This document shows positions 61,501 to 64,000 of a stretch of 64,000 nt of DNA, piece by piece. Position numbers and translations under genes: made by a program. Under the pieces are notes generated by a model that saw only the letters and a list, made by a program, of their open reading frames with translations, made no database searches and was not told the origin of the DNA. This DNA comes from Mycobacterium sp. 852002-51163_SCH5372311 (GTDB lineage Bacteria > Actinomycetota > Actinomycetes > Mycobacteriales > Mycobacteriaceae): the NCBI RefSeq assembly GCF_001667115.1, contig NZ_LZIJ01000197.1:106665-170664 (forward strand). Reading direction: 5' to 3'. Every line of letters starts with the position of its first letter. Position 1 is the first letter of the stretch.

Positions 61501-64000
61501 GAGCAGACCACCGTGGGCGCGGTGGCCACGGTCGTCTCGCCGGGCGTGGTGGACTTTGGCGTTACCACCAACGAGCGTGGCGAGCACCTGCGGCACGCCG
61601 GCGCCATGCTGCATGGCGCAGACGACGAGCCGCCGGCCGCGCACGACATGGCCGCACTTCTTGCCGCGCACCCGCGCAGCGAGGGGGACGCGGCCTTGCG
61701 CGGCCGCCTCGACCAGCCTGATGTGCAGTACGGACCGGCGTTCAGCGGTCTGCGCGCCGTGCACATCGGTGACGACGCCACGGGCACGGTGCTGGCTGAG
61801 GTTGCGCTGCCCCGCCAAATCCGTTCGCAGCAAGGCGCTTTCGTCCTGCACCCGGTACTGCTGGATGCATGTCTTCAGTCCGTTGCGGTTCATCCGGCGG
61901 TTCAGGCCCTCGGCGAAGGTGCGCTGGGCTTGCCGTCAGGTATCCGTCGACTCCGTTCCTACGCTGCCGCCCGCAACGCTGAGTACTGCTACACCCGGGT
62001 GACGAAGGCCGACGCCTCGGGAATCGAGGCCGACCTCGACGTGCTCGATGAGCACGGCATGGTCCTGGTGAGCGTGCAAGGCTTGCGACTGGGCGCGGGT
62101 GTGTCGGAGGAAGATTCGAAAGATCGGGTGCTGGCCGAACGGCTCTTCACGATCGAATGGCAGCAACGAGAACTACCCGAGCCGGAAAATGCCGACGCCG
62201 GAAATTGGCTGATGATCAACACCAGCGACACCGCCGACGGACTTGCCGCCACTTTGCCCGGCGCGCTGAAAAGTCATGGCGCGCAATGCACCACCATGTG
62301 GTGGCCGGTAGATGCGGATCAGCCCACGAACTCCGAACAGCTCGGAAGTCAGCTGCAGGCCGCTGGATTCAGCGGAGTAGTGATCCTCACCGGCCCGCGG
62401 AACGGTGACCGCGTTGATCAGTCACCGGTGGCGGGACGTGAGTATGTGCGGCACTTCGCGCGGATTGTCCGGCAGTTTCCGCAGAATGCCGGCGAGTCGC
62501 ACCGGGTGTATGTGGTGACCCGCAATGCCCAAAGTGTGCGGGCGGATGATGTGGTCAACCTCGAGCAGGCGGGACTGCGGGGCTTGTCCCGGGTGATCGC
62601 GGCGGAGCATTTGCACCTGAAGCCCATTCAGGTTGACGTCGATGAGGCCACTGACGTCGAGTTGTTAGCGGCTCAGTTGCTCGGTGGCTCGGGGGAAGAT
62701 GAGACGGCGTGGCGGGGTGGGGTGTGGTTTGTGGCCCGGTTGGTGCGCAGCGCGTTGCGTGCCGAGGAGCGCCGTAGTGCGGTGGTTGATCATGCCCGGG
62801 ATGGGGTGCGGCTGCAACTGCGGACGCCGGGGGATCTGAAAACTCTGGAGTTGGTTGCCTGTGATCGGGCGGCGCCGGGACCAGGGCAGGTCGAGGTCGC
62901 CGTGAGCGCCTGCGGTGTCAATCTGGCCGAAGTGCGAGCCGCTGCGGACCGCTCCCGCGACGGGGCGCCGTTGGGGACCGATTTCGCGGGGGTGATCAGC
63001 GCGGTGGGTCCTGGGGTGGACGCTCATCGGGTCGGTGAGCGCGTCGGGGGTCTGTGCGCTCGCGGGGCGTGGGCGGGGTTTGTGACCTGTGAAGCGGATC
63101 TGGTAGCGGCGTTGCCAGACGCGTTGTCCGAGTCGGCGGCCGCCGCGTTGACCACCGCGAGCGCCACCGCCTGGTACGGCTTGCAGCAGTTGGCCCGTGT
63201 GGAGACCGGCGACAAGGTGTTGATTTTCGGCGCGCCTGGCGAGCTCGCGCAAGCGGCCCTGGCGATCGCCCGCGCTGCCGGCGCTGAGGTTTGTGCCGCC
63301 GCCACCACCGAACAGCAGCGACACCGGTGGGGCCAGTGCGGCGTCGAGCAGGTGTATGACGCCCGCAGTGCGCGACTCGCCCAGCGCATCCGCGCGGCCA
63401 CCGGCGGCGGGGTGGATCTGGTGCTCAACGTTGCCGCCGGCGCCGCCGCACGCGCCAGCGTGGACGTGCTTGCCCCCGGTGGGCGATTCGTCGAGGTCGG
63501 CGCCGGCGACATCTCCGCCGACACCCAGCTGGGGCTTGCCCCGTTTCGGCGCAACCTCACCTTTTACGCCCTGGACCTGGCGGAGCTGGCAGACACCCAC
63601 CCCCACCGGGTGCACAACGTGTTGAGCGCGGTGTATCGGCTAAGCGCCGACGGGACCCTGCCGATACCGAAGGCCACCCACTACCCACTGACCCAGGCCG
63701 CTACCGCCCTGGCGGAGATGAGCGATCCCGAGCCCAGCGGCACACTCGTGCTCGACATCCCCCACGCCGGCACCACCCGCGTAACCGTGCCCCCCCAACA
63801 AGCCCGGGTGTGTCGCGGTGACGGCGCCTACATCATCACCGGCGGACTGGGCGAGCGGGGACTGCTTTTCGCCGCACACCTCGCCGAGGCCGGCTGTGGG
63901 CGCATCGTGTTGTGTTCACGCTCCCACCCCAGTTCCGACGCCGCGGCCAAAATCGAGGAGATCGGCTCGCACGGCACCGACGTCGTGGTGGAGTGCGGCG
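58537..64000 (+). CDS. pks5: Pks5/Mas-like iterative type I polyketide synthase (3' end outside the window)
   Basis: Open to the window end, 1821 codons. The ATG at 58537 follows GTAGGAG. Domains: KS about residues 26-450 with the active Cys at 195 (VDSACSSS), EAHGPGAPAGD (usual Thr replaced by Pro) and KTNFGHTQSASG; AT about 550-850 with Ser 638 (GHSVGE); DH about 910-1190 with His 945 (GDHLLGDEAVLPGS) and Asp 1110 (LLDACLQ); ER about 1415-1740; KR from about 1762 (IITGGLGERG). In the ER the NADPH loop, normally GGVG, reads FGAPGEL at 1564-1570. The order KS-AT-DH-ER-KR is that of mycocerosic acid synthase and Pks5, which make methyl-branched acids for envelope glycolipids such as lipooligosaccharides. 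The ACP is not reached. Confidence 0.9.
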   Translation, partial: MDSDVVHGPASANTSPATGTTPVTPVAVVGMACRLPGGIDSPERLWEALLRADDLITEVPPDRWDADEYYDPEPGVPGRSVCKWGGFLDDIAGFDLDFFGIEEREAIALDPQHRLLLETSWEAMEHAGIPRDDMVESRTGVYVGLTHSDYQFLGAESQAMEGPYGFQGNAFSMASGRIAYALGLHGPALTVDSACSSSLLAVHMACRSLNDGETDLALAGGAFAMLEPRKFVAGSAQNMLSPTGRCRAFDAAADGYVFGEACVMVLLKRLPDALTDGDRILAVIRGTAANQDGHTSNLATPSATAQTAVYRAALAAAGVDARTVGMVEAHGPGAPAGDAIEYASLAEVYGTGGPCALTTAKTNFGHTQSASGALGLMKAVLALQHGAVPEHLHFTRLPDELARISTKLFVPQQTTEWPSSGAHPRRAAVTSYGLSGTNVHAVLEQAPLNSPAAAAPQATSSESSLLFLISSTSPDELRRTAGRLADWVQAHDEVALPDLAYTLARRRGHRPVRTAVVARTPEELAEGLRGVADGDAHFLPAVGGDDRGPVWVFSGPGSQWARMGADLLATEPVFAATVAQIEPLIAQESGFSVAEAMSAAETVSGIDRIHPTLFSMQVALAATMKAYGVHPGAVIGHSVGETAAAVVAGALSLEDGVRVVCRRSRLMSTIAGAGAMASVELPAKQVLSELVSRRVDDVVVSVVASPQSTVIGGAAQAVRELVESWQQRDVMAREIATDLAAHSPEVDAILDELTDSIGEIRPMTPQVPFYSATGFDPREEPLCDAWYWSENLRNTVRFAAAVRAALEDGYLVFAELTPHPLLIDAVKENAHTLDMSVAALASMHRGQELTHGLRGFLSDLHSAGAAVDFSVLYADARLVDAPLPTWTHRRLWLDRDGQEASTAHGGYTVSVHPLLGQHVRLQEEPERHVWQGQVGTAAQPWLGDHLLGDEAVLPGSAYCEMALAAARAVLGEQCEVRDLRFEEALLLAEQTTVGAVATVVSPGVVDFGVTTNERGEHLRHAGAMLHGADDEPPAAHDMAALLAAHPRSEGDAALRGRLDQPDVQYGPAFSGLRAVHIGDDATGTVLAEVALPRQIRSQQGAFVLHPVLLDACLQSVAVHPAVQALGEGALGLPSGIRRLRSYAAARNAEYCYTRVTKADASGIEADLDVLDEHGMVLVSVQGLRLGAGVSEEDSKDRVLAERLFTIEWQQRELPEPENADAGNWLMINTSDTADGLAATLPGALKSHGAQCTTMWWPVDADQPTNSEQLGSQLQAAGFSGVVILTGPRNGDRVDQSPVAGREYVRHFARIVRQFPQNAGESHRVYVVTRNAQSVRADDVVNLEQAGLRGLSRVIAAEHLHLKPIQVDVDEATDVELLAAQLLGGSGEDETAWRGGVWFVARLVRSALRAEERRSAVVDHARDGVRLQLRTPGDLKTLELVACDRAAPGPGQVEVAVSACGVNLAEVRAAADRSRDGAPLGTDFAGVISAVGPGVDAHRVGERVGGLCARGAWAGFVTCEADLVAALPDALSESAAAALTTASATAWYGLQQLARVETGDKVLIFGAPGELAQAALAIARAAGAEVCAAATTEQQRHRWGQCGVEQVYDARSARLAQRIRAATGGGVDLVLNVAAGAAARASVDVLAPGGRFVEVGAGDISADTQLGLAPFRRNLTFYALDLAELADTHPHRVHNVLSAVYRLSADGTLPIPKATHYPLTQAATALAEMSDPEPSGTLVLDIPHAGTTRVTVPPQQARVCRGDGAYIITGGLGERGLLFAAHLAEAGCGRIVLCSRSHPSSDAAAKIEEIGSHGTDVVVECG

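Noticed and set aside
62665..63615. Minus-strand open frame inside the PKS (316 codons)
   Set aside because: Antisense to the ER domain, which is clearly coding.

Overview
The window is high-GC DNA from a mycobacterium, most likely a slow grower outside the M. tuberculosis complex. Gene content and order match the M. tuberculosis Rv1571-Rv1527c block (bioD, bioF, bioA, RipD, treX-treY-treZ, ilvA, plsB1, fadD11, dnaE1, glbN, lspA, ansA, dinX, ileS, an Rv1535-like gene, Rv1534-Rv1530, fadD24, pks5), read in the opposite direction. This is recognition from protein sequence and gene order, not a database search. Differences from M. tuberculosis include an Rv2435c/Rv2434c-like cyclase-channel pair beside the biotin genes, no lprI next to glbN, no PPE gene near dnaE1, an intact fadD11, an MMPL transporter, a second FadD24-like gene and an MFS transporter.

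Layout. 1-2683: a tight three-gene membrane/cupredoxin-like lipoprotein operon. 2823-6394: a receptor-type nucleotide cyclase with altered active-site residues, coupled to a cyclic-nucleotide-binding MscS channel. 6420-10089 (minus): biotin operon bioA-bioF-bioD plus a 2H phosphoesterase-like gene. 10282-14002: small membrane protein, RipD-type wall protein and an OafA-like acyltransferase. 14038-20236: the TreX-TreY-TreZ route from glycogen to trehalose. 20255-22279: MocR regulator divergent from a PNPOx-fold protein. 22367-27901 (minus): fadD11-plsB1-Ddn-like-ilvA. 28088-32620: methyltransferase and replicative polymerase DnaE1, flanked by inverted copies of a 61-bp intergenic repeat. 32768-37326 (minus): SRPBCC, MMPL and two SDR reductases. 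37566-39881: truncated haemoglobin N, a degenerate Ldh2-family protein and a methyltransferase. 39894-43812: RluA-type pseudouridine synthase, LspA, asparaginase, DinB. 43856-48351: methyltransferase, ileS with a T-box leader, and an M-box riboswitch leader containing a small ORF ahead of an Rv1535-like gene. 48692-52871: TetR, nitronate monooxygenase-like, thioesterase, AhpD-like and alcohol dehydrogenase genes with a 20-bp tandem repeat array. 52883-64000: two FAAL ligases, an MFS transporter and the 5' part of a Pks5/Mas-like iterative polyketide synthase that runs off the end.

Functionally the window combines envelope-lipid and carbohydrate metabolism with housekeeping genes. The best regulatory signals are the T-box, the M-box leader with its small ORF, a symmetric divergent leaderless promoter with a palindrome at 50481-50540, and the MocR palindrome at 21595-21606. 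I saw no tRNA, rRNA, CRISPR array, insertion sequence or phage genes, and no clearly new multi-gene system. The most unusual items are the degenerate cyclase-channel pair, the Ldh2-family pseudoenzyme and the PKS enoylreductase with an altered nucleotide-binding motif.
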